In this document: positions 50,801-62,025 of the stretch, in pieces | How positions within the stretch are numbered: the stretch's first letter is position 1 | Layout: each line of letters opens with the position of its first letter | NCBI GenBank assembly: GCA_943737045.1 | Contig: CALSFV010000216.1 | Coordinates: forward strand, 1,302,001-1,366,000 | DNA: 64,000 nt | Source: Parapristionchus giblindavisi | Lineage: Eukaryota > Nematoda > Chromadorea > Rhabditida > Diplogasteridae | Direction of reading: 5' to 3' | Notes under the pieces: model-generated | What the model was told of the DNA's origin: nothing | Seen by the model: the letters and a program-made list of their open reading frames with translations, nothing else | Database searches by the model: none | Program-made: the position numbers and the translations under genes

Positions 50801-53800
50801 TTCACTCTGATAAGACCAAAAGAATACCTGACATGAAAAATTTTCTGCTAGACCCAGCGTGTCATATACCAAACGAAAGAGCAAAAAATTCTGAGTATTT
50901 TGCAACGTTCCATGTTGAACAACGGCCGCTCCAGCCGAATTAACAACATTGAACCATGCATTTTTAGCATTAAAGAATTCGTGTCACGCCAATATTTAAT
51001 CTAAACTTATCGTAGCATATACCACGTGAAAGAGCAAAAAATTCTGAATAATCTGTACTTTAGTTCAAGTCAAACTGTAATCTTGTGTTGATTCCACAAT
51101 GCCTAAAGTACAAAAGTAGCTTTCACTCTGATAAGACCAAAAGAATACCTGACATGAAAAATTTTCTGCTAGACCCAGCGTGTCATATACCAAACGAAAG
51201 AGCAAAAAATTCTGAGTATTTTGCAACGTTCCATGTTGAACAACGGCCGCTCCATCCGAATTAACAACATTGAACCATGCATTTTTAGCATTAAAGAATT
51301 CGTGACACGCCAATATTTAATCTAAACTTATCGTAGCATATACCACGTGAAAGAGCAAAAAATTCTGAATAATCTACACTTCAGTTCATGTCAAACTGTA
51401 ATCTTGTGTTGATTCCACAATGCCCAAAGTACACAAGTAGCTTTCACTTTGATAAGACCAAAAGAATACCTGACATGAAAAAATTTCTGCTAGACCCAGC
51501 GTGTCATATACCAAACGAAAGAGCAAAAAATTCTGGGTATTTTGCAACGTTCCATGTTGAACAACGGCCGCTCCATCCGAATTAACAACATTGAACCATG
51601 CATTTTTAGCATTAAAGAATTCGTGACACGCCAATATTTAATCTAAACTTATCGTAGCATATACCACGTGAAAGAGCAAAAAATTCTGAATAATCTACAC
51701 TTCAGTTCATGTCAAACTGTAATCTTGTGTTGATTCCACAATGCCCAAAGTACACAAGTAGCTTTCACTTTGATAAGACCAAAAGAATACCTGACATGAA
51801 AAATTTTCTGCTAGACCCAGCGTGTCATATACCAAACGAAAGAGCAAAAAATTCTGAGTATTTTGCAACGTTCCATGTTGAACAACGGCCGCTCCAGCCG
51901 AATTAACAACATTGAACCATGCATTTTTAGCATTAAAGAATTCGTGTCACGCCAATATTTAATCTAAACTTATCGTAGCATATACCACGTGAAAGAGCAA
52001 AAAATTCTGAATAATCTGTACTTCAGTTCAAGTCAAACTGTAATCTTGTGTTGATTCCACAATGCCTAAAGTACAAAAGTAGCTTTCACTCTGATAAGAC
52101 CAAAAGAATACCTGACATGAAAAATTTTCTGCTAGACCCAGCGTGTCATATACCAAACGAAAGAGCAAAAAATTCTGAGTATTTTGCAACGTTCCATGTT
52201 GAACAACGGCCGCTCCAGCCGAATTAACAACATTGAACCATGCATTTTTAGCATTAAAGAATTCGTGTCACGCCAATATTTAATCTAAACTTATCGTAGC
52301 ATATACCACGTGAAAGAGCAAAAAATTCTGAATAATCTACACTTCAGTTCAAGTCAAACTGTAATCTTGTGTTGATTCCACAATGCCTAAAGTACAAAAG
52401 TAGCTTTCACTCTGATAAGACCAAAAGAATACCTGACATGAAAAATTTTCTGCTAGACCCAGCGTGTCATATACCAAACGAAAGAGCAAAAAATTCTGAG
52501 TATTTTGCAACGTTCCATGTTGAACAACGGCCGCTCCAGCCGAATTAACAACATTGAACCATGCATTTTTAGCATTAAAGAATTCGTGACACGCCAATAT
52601 TTAATCTAAACTTATCGTAGCATATACCACGTGAAAGAGCAAAAAATTCTGAATAATCTACACTTCAGTTCATGTCAAACTGTAATCTTGTGTTGATTCC
52701 ACAATGCCCAAAGTACAAAAGTAGCTTTCACTCTGATAAGACCAAAAGAATACCTGACATGAAAAATTTTCTGCTAGACCCAGCGTGTCATATACCAAAC
52801 GAAAGAGCAAAAAATTCTGAGTATTTTGCAACGTTCCATGTTGAACAACGGCCGCTCCATCCGAATTAACAACATTGAACCATGCATTTTTAGCATTAAA
52901 GAATTCGTGACACGCCAATATTTAATCTAAACTTATCGTAGCATATACCACGTGAAAGAGCAAAAAATTCTGAATAATCTACACTTCAGTTCATGTCAAA
53001 CTGTAATCTTGTGTTGATTCCACAATGCCCAAAGTACACAAGTAGCTTTCACTTTGATAAGACCAAAAGAATACCTGACATGAAAAATTTTCTGCTAGAC
53101 CCAGCGTGTCATATACCAAACGAAAGAGCAAAAAATTCTGGGTATTTTGCAACGTTCCATGTTGAACAACGGCCGCTCCATCCGAATTAACAACATTGAA
53201 CCATGCATTTTTAGCATTAAAGAATTCGTGACACGCCAATATTTAATCTAAACTTATCGTAGCATATACCACGTGAAAGAGCAAAAAATTCTGAATAATC
53301 TACACTTCAGTTCATGTCAAACTGTAATCTTGTGTTGATTCCACAATGCCCAAAGTACAAAAGTAGCTTTCACTTTGATAAGACCAAAAGAATACCTGAC
53401 ATGAAAAATTTTCTGCTAGACCCAGCGTGTCATATACCAAACGAAAGAGCAAAAAATTCTGAGTATTTTGCAACGTTCCATGTTGAACAACGGCCGCTCC
53501 AGCCGAATTAACAACATTGAACCATGCATTTTTAGCATTAAAGAATTCGTGTCACGCCAATATTTAATCTAAACTTATCGTAGCATATACCACGTGAAAG
53601 AGCAAAAAATTCTGAATAATCTACACTTCAGTTCAAGTCAAACTGTAATCTTGTGTTGATTCCACAATGCCTAAAGTACAAAAGTAGCTTTCACTCTGAT
53701 AAGACCAAAAGAATACCTGACATGAAAAATTTTCTGCTAGACCCAGCGTGTCATATACCAAACGAAAGAGCAAAAAATTCTGAGTATTTTGCAACGTTCC

Positions 53801-54775
53801 ATGTTGAACAACGGCCGCTCCATCCGAATTAACAACATTGAACCATGCATTTTTAGCATTAAAGAATTCGTGACACGCCAATATTTAATCTAAACTTATC
53901 GTAGCATATACCACGTGAAAGAGCAAAAAATTCTGAATAATCTACACTTCAGTTCATGTCAAACTGTAATCTTGTGTTGATTCCACAATGCCCAAAGTAC
54001 ACAAGTAGCTTTCACTTTGATAAGACCAAAAGAATACCTGACATGAAAAATTTTCTGCTAGACCCAGCGTGTCATATACCAAACGAAAGAGCAAAAAATT
54101 CTGGGTATTTTGCAACGTTCCATGTTGAACAACGGCCGCTCCAGCCGAATTAACAACATTGAACCATGCATTTTTAGCATTAAAGAATTCGTGTCACGCC
54201 AATATTTAATCTAAACTTATCGTAGCATATACCACGTGAAAGAGCAAAAAATTCTGAATAATCTACACTTCAGTTCAAGTCAAACTGTAATCTTGTGTTG
54301 ATTCCACAATGCCTAAAGTACAAAAGTAGCTTTCACTCTGATAAGACCAAAAGAATACCTGACATGAAAAATTTTCTGCTAGACCCAGCGTGTCATATAC
54401 CAAACGAAAGACCAAAAAATTCTGAGTATTTTGCAACGTTCCATGTTGAACAACGGCCGCTCCAGCCGAATTAACAACATTGAACCATGCATTTTTAGCA
54501 TTAAAGAATTCGTAACACGCCAATATTTAATCTAAACTTATCGTAGCATATACCACGTGAAAGAGCAAAAAATTCTGAATAATCTACACTTCAGTTCATG
54601 TCAAACTGTAATCTTGTGTTGATTCCACAATGCCCAAAGTACAAAAGTAGCTTTCACTCTGATAAGACCAAAAGAATACCTGACATGAAAAATTTTCTGC
54701 TAGACCCAGCGTGTCATATACCAAACGAAAGAGCAAAAAATTCTGAGTATTTTGCAACGTTCCATGTTGAACAAC
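47855..54775 (+). repeat. Irregular HOR zone with recurring opener units
   Basis: The opener type (CAAGTC with CTCCATCCG) recurs at about 47855, 49139, 51065 and 53633, but the blocks after it vary in length and include runs of common units (for example 50102-51064). The order of types is related to the preceding zone but less regular. Confidence 0.7.
54768..54775. repeat. Left 8-bp target-site duplication
   Basis: TGAACAAC precedes the fold-back element and recurs right after it at 55428-55435. In an uninterrupted unit it occurs once, just before GGCCGCTCC. Confidence 0.93.
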
Positions 54776-55075
54776 GGGGGGCGATCGATTCGGCAACGAT
54801 CGTTTCGGCAACGGATCATAAATCGGTTGGGAGATGGCCTATGGCAACAAAAGTTGTACCATTGTTATCAGTAGGGGTGTACGGTATTGTGCTACCGTAA
54901 CCGTCGGGAATCGTGAACTGATTTTTTTCAGTGGACCCATGACCCGGGGTTCATGGTTGAAAATTACCGAAGTCGAAAAATTCATGATGGTCCAAGACCA
55001 AATACTATATGCCTGTATATCAACAGTCAGCTAACTTCTATTTTCATGGATACCGTAACCCGATCTACCGTAATC
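54776..55075 (+). repeat. Left 300-bp inverted arm
   Basis: This arm includes short internal repeats (CGATCG, TTCGGCAACG twice near the tip) and a GATACCGTAAC / CTACCGTAATC pair near the inner end. It pairs with 55128-55427. Confidence 0.9.
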
Positions 55076-55127
55076 TAGATACCGTACTCTTCAATATTAT
55101 ATCGAAATTCAAGACAAATCCCGGTTT

Positions 55128-55427
55128 GATTACGGTAGTTCGGGTTACGGTATCCATAAAAATAAAGGTTAGCTGCCTGTTGATATGCAGGCATATAGTA
55201 TTTCGTCTCCTACCATCATGAATTTTTCGACTTCGGTAATTTTCAACCATGAACCCCGGGTCATGGGTCCACTGAAAAAAATCAGTTCACGATTCCCGAC
55301 GGTTACGGTAGCACAATACCGTACACCCCTACTGATAACAATGGTACAACTTTTGTTGCCATAGGCCATCTCCCAACCGATTTATGATCCGTTGCCGAAA
55401 CGATCGTTGCCGAATCGATCGCCCCCC
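55128..55427 (-). repeat. Right 300-bp inverted arm
   Basis: This is the reverse complement of the left arm. Differences are confined to the inner part, starting with the AGGAGACG-type reading where the left arm has CCAAGACC. Confidence 0.9.
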
Positions 55428-56218
55428 TGAACAACGGCCGCTCCAGCCGAATTAACAACATTGAACCATGCATTTTTAGCATTAAAGAATTCGTGTCACG
55501 CCAATATTTAATCTAAACTTATCGTAGCATATACCACGTGAAAGAGCAAAAAATTCTGAATAATCTGTACTTCAGTTCAAGTCAAACTGTAATCTTGTGT
55601 TGATTCCACAATGCCTAAAGTACAAAAGTAGCTTTCACTCTGATAAGACCAAAAGAATACCTGACATGAAAAATTTTCTGCTAGACCCAGCGTGTCATAT
55701 ACCAAACGAAAGAGCAAAAAATTCTGAGTATTTTGCAACGTTCCATGTTGAACAACGGCCGCTCCATCCGAATTAACAACATTGAACCATGCATTTTTAG
55801 CATTAAAGAATTCGTGACACGCCAATATTTAATCTAAACTTATCGTAGCATATACCACGTGAAAGAGCAAAAAATTCTGAATAATCTACACTTCAGTTCA
55901 TGTCAAACTGTAATCTTGTGTTGATTCCACAATGCCCAAAGTACAAAAGTAGCTTTCACTCTGATAAGACCAAAAGAATACCTGACATGAAAAATTTTCT
56001 GCTAGACCCAGCGTGTCATATACCAAACGAAAGAGCAAAAAATTCTGAGTATTTTGCAACGTTCCATGTTGAACAACGGCCGCTCCAGCCGAATTAACAA
56101 CATTGAACCATGCATTTTTAGCATTAAAGAATTCGTGTCACGCCAATATTTAATCTAAACTTATCGTAGCATATACCACGTGAAAGAGCAAAAAATTCTG
56201 AATAATCTGTACTTCAGT

Positions 56219-58786
56219 TCAAGCCAAACTGTAATCTTGTGTTGATTCCACAATGCCTAAAGTACAAAAGTAGCTTTCACTCTGATAAGACCAAAAGAAT
56301 ACCTGACATGAAAAATTTTCTGCTAGACCCAGCGTGTCATATACCAAACGAAAGAGCAAAAAATTCTGAGTATTTTGCAACGTTCCATGTTGAACAACGG
56401 CCGCTCCAGCCGAATTAACAACATTGAACCATGCATTTTTAGCATTAAAGAATTCGTGACACGCCAATATTTAATCTAAACTTATCGTAGCATATACCAC
56501 GTGAAAGAGCAAAAAATTCTGAATAATCTACACTTCAGTTCATGTCAAACTGTAATCTTGTGTTGATTCCACAATGCCCAAAGTACAAAAGTAGCTTTCA
56601 CTCTGATAAGACCAAAAGAATACCTGACATGAAAAATTTTCTGCTAGACCCAGCGTGTCATATACCAAACGAAAGAGCAAAAAATTCTGAGTATTTTGCA
56701 ACGTTCCATGTTGAACAACGGCCGCTCCAGCCGAATTAACAACATTGAACCATGCATTTTTAGCATTAAAGAATTCGTGACACGCCAATATTTAATCTAA
56801 ACTTATCGTAGCATATACCACGTGAAAGAGCAAAAAATTCTGAATAATCTACACTTCAGTTCATGTCAAACTGTAATCTTGTGTTGATTCCACAATGCCC
56901 AAAGTACAAAAGTAGCTTTCACTCTGATAAGACCAAAAGAATACCTGACATGAAAAATTTTCTGCTAGACCCAGCGTGTCATATACCAAACGAAAGAGCA
57001 AAAAATTCTGAGTATTTTGCAACGTTCCATGTTGAACAACGGCCGCTCCAGCCGAATTAACAACATTGAACCATGCATTTTTAGCATTAAAGAATTCGTG
57101 ACACGCCAATATTTAATCTAAACTTATCGTAGCATATACCACGTGAAAGAGCAAAAAATTCTGAATAATCTACACTTCAGTTCATGTCAAACTGTAATCT
57201 TGTGTTGATTCCACAATGCCCAAAGTACACAAGTAGCTTTCACTCTGATAAGACCAAAAGAATACCTGACATGAAAAATTTTCTGCTAGACCCAGCGTGT
57301 CATATACCAAACGAAAGAGCAAAAAATTCTGAGTATTTTGCAACGTTCCATGTTGAACAACGGCCGCTCCAGCCGAATTAACAACATTGAACCATGCATT
57401 TTTAGCATTAAAGAATTCGTGTCACGCCAATATTTAATCTAAACTTATCGTAGCATATACCACGTGAAAGAGCAAAAAATTCTGAATAATCTGTACTTCA
57501 GTTCAAGCCAAACTGTAATCTTGTGTTGATTCCACAATGCCTAAAGTACAAAAGTAGCTTTCACTCTGATAAGACCAAAAGAATACCTGACATGAAAAAT
57601 TTTCTGCTAGACCCAGCGTGTCATATACCAAACGAAAGAGCAAAAAATTCTGAGTATTTTGCAACGTTCCATGTTGAACAACGGCCGCTCCAGCCGAATT
57701 AACAACATTGAACCATGCATTTTTAGCATTAAAGAATTCGTGACACGCCAATATTTAATCTAAACTTATCGTAGCATATACCACGTGAAAGAGCAAAAAA
57801 TTCTGAATAATCTACACTTCAGTTCATGTCAAACTGTAATCTTGTGTTGATTCCACAATGCCCAAAGTACAAAAGTAGCTTTCACTCTGATAAGACCAAA
57901 AGAATACCTGACATGAAAAATTTTCTGCTAGACCCAGCGTGTCATATACCAAACGAAAGAGCAAAAAATTCTGAGTATTTTGCAACGTTCCATGTTGAAC
58001 AACGGCCGCTCCAGCCGAATTAACAACATTGAACCATGCATTTTTAGCATTAAAGAATTCGTGACACGCCAATATTTAATCTAAACTTATCGTAGCATAT
58101 ACCACGTGAAAGAGCAAAAAATTCTGAATAATCTACACTTCAGTTCATGTCAAACTGTAATCTTGTGTTGATTCCACAATGCCCAAAGTACAAAAGTAGC
58201 TTTCACTCTGATAAGACCAAAAGAATACCTGACATGAAAAATTTTCTGCTAGACCCAGCGTGTCATATACCAAACGAAAGAGCAAAAAATTCTGAGTATT
58301 TTGCAACGTTCCATGTTGAACAACGGCCGCTCCAGCCGAATTAACAACATTGAACCATGCATTTTTAGCATTAAAGAATTCGTGACACGCCAATATTTAA
58401 TCTAAACTTATCGTAGCATATACCACGTGAAAGAGCAAAAAATTCTGAATAATCTACACTTCAGTTCATGTCAAACTGTAATCTTGTGTTGATTCCACAA
58501 TGCCCAAAGTACACAAGTAGCTTTCACTTTGATAAGACCAAAAGAATACCTGACATGAAAAATTTTCTGCTAGACCCAGCGTGTCATATACCAAACGAAA
58601 GAGCAAAAAATTCTGAGTATTTTGCAACGTTCCATGTTGAACAACGGCCGCTCCAGCCGAATTAACAACATTGAACCATGCATTTTTAGCATTAAAGAAT
58701 TCGTGTCACGCCAATATTTAATCTAAACTTATCGTAGCATATACCACGTGAAAGAGCAAAAAATTCTGAATAATCTGTACTTCAGT
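56219..58786 (+). repeat. HOR: 1284-bp four-unit repeat, two copies
   Basis: Units with CAAGCCAAACTG start at 56219 and 57503. Each is followed by two common units and an ACACAAG unit. The copies differ in the fourth unit (CACTCTGAT versus CACTTTGAT). Confidence 0.85.
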
Positions 58787-61627
58787 TCAAGTCAAACTGT
58801 AATCTTGTGTTGATTCCACAATGCCTAAAGTACAAAAGTAGCTTTCACTCTGATAAGACCAAAAGAATACCTGACATGAAAAATTTTCTGCTAGACCCAG
58901 CGTGTCATATACCAAACGAAAGAGCAAAAAATTCTGAGTATTTTGCAACGTTCCATGTTGAACAACGGCCGCTCCAGCCGAATTAACAACATTGAACCAT
59001 GCATTTTTAGCATTAAAGAATTCGTGACACGCCAATATTTAATCTAAACTTATCGTAGCATATACCACGTGAAAGAGCAAAAAATTCTGAATAATCTACA
59101 CTTCAGTTCATGTCAAACTGTAATCTTGTGTTGATTCCACAATGCCCAAAGTACAAAAGTAGCTTTCACTCTGATAAGACCAAAAGAATACCTGACATGA
59201 AAAATTTTCTGCTAGACCCAGCGTGTCATATACCAAACGAAAGAGCAAAAAATTCTGAGTATTTTGCAACGTTCCATGTTGAACAACGGCCGCTCCAGCC
59301 GAATTAACAACATTGAACCATGCATTTTTAGCATTAAAGAATTCGTGTCACGCCAATATTTAATCTAAACTTATCGTAGCATATACCACGTGAAAGAGCA
59401 AAAAATTCTGAATAATCTGTACTTCAGTTCAAGTCAAACTGTAATCTTGTGTTGATTCCACAATGCCTAAAGTACAAAAGTAGCTTTCACTCTGATAAGA
59501 CCAAAAGAATACCTGACATGAAAAATTTTCTGCTAGACCCAGCGTGTCATATACCAAACGAAAGAGCAAAAAATTCTGAGTATTTTGCAACGTTCCATGT
59601 TGAACAACGGCCGCTCCAGCCGAATTAACAACATTGAACCATGCATTTTTAGCATTAAAGAATTCGTGACACGCCAATATTTAATCTAAACTTATCGTAG
59701 CATATACCACGTGAAAGAGCAAAAAATTCTGAATAATCTACACTTCAGTTCATGTCAAACTGTAATCTTGTGTTGATTCCACAATGCCCAAAGTACAAAA
59801 GTAGCTTTCACTCTGATAAGACCAAAAGAATACCTGACATGAAAAATTTTCTGCTAGACCCAGCGTGTCATATACCAAACGAAAGAGCAAAAAAATCTGA
59901 GTATTTTGCAACGTTCCATGTTGAACAACGGCCGCTCCAGCCGAATTAACAACATTGAACCATGCATTTTTAGCATTAAAGAATTCGTGACACGCCAATA
60001 TTTAATCTAAACTTATCGTAGCATATACCACGTGAAAGAGCAAAAAATTCTGAATAATCTACACTTCAGTTCATGTCAAACTGTAATCTTGTGTTGATTC
60101 CACAATGCCCAAAGTACAAAAGTAGCTTTCACTCTGATAAGACCAAAAGAATACCTGACATGAAAAATTTTCTGCTAGACCCAGCGTGTCATATACCAAA
60201 CGAAAGAGCAAAAAATTCTGAGTATTTTGCAACGTTCCATGTTGAACAACGGCCGCTCCAGCCGAATTAACAACATTGAACCATGCATTTTTAGCATTAA
60301 AGAATTCGTGACACGCCAATATTTAATCTAAACTTATCGTAGCATATACCACGTGAAAGAGCAAAAAATTCTGAATAATCTACACTTCAGTTCATGTCAA
60401 ACTGTAATCTTGTGTTGATTCCACAATGCCCAAAGTACACAAGTAGCTTTCACTTTGATAAGACCAAAAGAATACCTGACATGAAAAATTTTCTGCTAGA
60501 CCCAGCGTGTCATATACCAAACGAAAGAGCAAAAAATTCTGAGTATTTTGCAACGTTCCATGTTGAACAACGGCCGCTCCAGCCGAATTAACAACATTGA
60601 ACCATGCATTTTTAGCATTAAAGAATTCGTGACACGCCAATATTTAATCTAAACTTATCGTAGCATATACCACGTGAAAGAGCAAAAAATTCTGAATAAT
60701 CTACACTTCAGTTCATGTCAAACTGTAATCTTGTGTTGATTCCACAATGCCCAAAGTACACAAGTAGCTTTCACTTTGATAAGACCAAAAGAATACCTGA
60801 CATGAAAAATTTTCTGCTAGACCCAGCGTGTCATATACCAAACGAAAGAGCAAAAAATTCTGAGTATTTTGCAACGTTCCATGTTGAACAACGGCCGCTC
60901 CAGCCGAATTAACAACATTGAACCATGCATTTTTAGCATTAAAGAATTCGTGACACGCCAATATTTAATCTAAACTTATCGTAGCATATACCACGTGAAA
61001 GAGCAAAAAATTCTGAATAATCTACACTTCAGTTCATGTCAAACTGTAATCTTGTGTTGATTCCACAATGCCCAAAGTACACAAGTAGCTTTCACTTTGA
61101 TAAGACCAAAAGAATACCTGACATGAAAAATTTTCTGCTAGACCCAGCGTGTCATATACCAAACGAAAGAACAAAAAATTCTGAGTATTTTGCAACGTTC
61201 CATGTTGAACAACGGCCGCTCCAGCCGAATTAACAACATTGAACCATGCATTTTTAGCATTAAAGAATTCGTGACACGCCAATATTTAATCTAAACTTAT
61301 CGTAGCATATACCACGTGAAAGAGCAAAAAATTCTGAATAATCTACACTTCAGTTCATGTCAAACTGTAATCTTGTGTTGATTCCACAATGCCCAAAGTA
61401 CAAAAGTAGCTTTCACTTTGATAAGACCAAAAGAATACCTGACATGAAAAATTTTCTGCTAGACCCAGCGTGTCATATACCAAACGAAAGAGCAAAAAAT
61501 TCTGAGTATTTTGCAACGTTCCATGTTGAACAACGGCCGCTCCAACCGAATTAACAACATTGAACCATGCATTTTTAGCATTAAAGAATTCGTGTCACGC
61601 CAATATTTAATCTAAACTTATCGTAGC

Positions 61628-61638
61628 ATATACCACGT
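61628..61638. repeat. Left 11-bp target-site duplication
   Basis: ATATACCACGT stands before the insertion and again after it at 62026-62036. It is normal satellite sequence covering most of the CACGTG site. Confidence 0.88.
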
Positions 61639-62025
61639 ATAATAATAATAATAATAATTTATCCTGTCTACATTTCATATGTAGAGGGGGTCAAAGCAAG
61701 GGGAATCTTCATATCCACAAGTTCTATCCTTCGGTCTCTGAGAGAATTCTTCTCCATTCAAGAAAACGTCCAAAAAGAATCTTGATAAGAACATTCAAAT
61801 AACCCACGAAAACATTGCGTTGTTCGTCCAACTGGCCTGCTTGACAAGATGGAGATACCGCTCCTGACTTTCCAAAGTCTTCTAGGAGGGGATTCAACTG
61901 TTTATCCTTTTTTTCTTGATGGAATTGGCGAGTGTAGTCGAGAGTGGAGAGAGAAGAATCCAACCGACCGCACCGCAGAGAAAAAGGCAGAAGAATGTAC
62001 CACGTACTAAATGTACTAAATTTTT
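61639..62025 (-). mobile_element. 387-bp probable retroposed insertion, TTA tail
   Basis: This non-satellite sequence is flanked by an 11-bp direct duplication. Read on the minus strand, it ends in a (TTA)n tract beside the target copy, the arrangement left by LINE-driven target-primed insertion. The upstream end (plus-strand 61997-62025) contains GTACCACGTAC and a doubled TACTAAAT, which look like filler copied from the target during end joining. A 79-codon minus-strand frame (61724-61963) opens with TTG, and I do not recognise its product. It could be a 5'-truncated LINE, a SINE or a retroposed transcript fragment. I cannot decide between them. Confidence 0.7.

Larger units (their letters stand above)
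8871..54775 (+). repeat. 321-bp satellite array, main block (about 143 units)
   Basis: Head-to-tail units keep a 321-bp period with very few length changes: two 320-bp units at about 17.4 and 32.8 kb, and one 322-bp unit at 34.3 kb. Neighbouring units differ at only a few positions. Each unit has two related parts starting CATATACC: half A (168 bp, CCACGTGAAAGAGC) and half B (153 bp, CCAAACGAAAGAGC). The first 31 bases of the halves differ at three positions, and the 45 bases before each start agree at 28. Each unit usually holds one EagI site (CGGCCG), one EcoRI site (GAATTC) and one CACGTG. The recurrent 65-codon plus frame and the 82-codon minus frame (opened by TTG) follow from 321 being 3 x 107, and I do not call them genes. 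A centromeric or heterochromatic role is plausible but unproven. Confidence 0.97.
54776..55427. mobile_element. 652-bp fold-back DNA transposon in satellite
   Basis: Two 300-bp arms (54776-55075 and 55128-55427) are reverse complements around a 52-bp centre. The outer 216 bases pair without mismatch that I could find, and the inner 84 have scattered differences. Ends are GGGGGGCGATCGATTCGG. An 8-bp duplication TGAACAAC flanks the element. Eight-base duplications occur with hAT, P and Merlin elements, and long inverted ends with 8-10-bp duplications also occur in Mutator-like elements, so the superfamily is open. Each arm encodes nearly the same 66-codon frame (from 54834 forward and 55369 reverse), a consequence of symmetry. 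No transposase is present, so any movement would need one supplied in trans. The near-perfect arms suggest recent insertion or arm conversion. Confidence 0.9.
55428..61638 (+). repeat. 321-bp satellite array, second block (about 19 units)
   Basis: The satellite resumes at the duplicated TGAACAAC. Subtracting 660 bp (element plus one target copy) brings the units on either side back into exact 321-bp phase, so the insertion went into a pre-existing array. Unit types are those of the main block. The last unit is cut by the insertion at 61639. Confidence 0.97.

Noticed and set aside
54834..55369. 66-codon frames in both arms of the fold-back element as a conserved protein
   Set aside because: They are mirror images created by the inverted arms, have no recognisable transposase motif, and are too short to be a transposase.
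61920..62025. tRNA-like head (A and B box) for a SINE on the minus strand
   Set aside because: A B-box-like GTTGGATTC differs from the consensus, and the only A-box candidate is weak, so tRNA ancestry is not supported.
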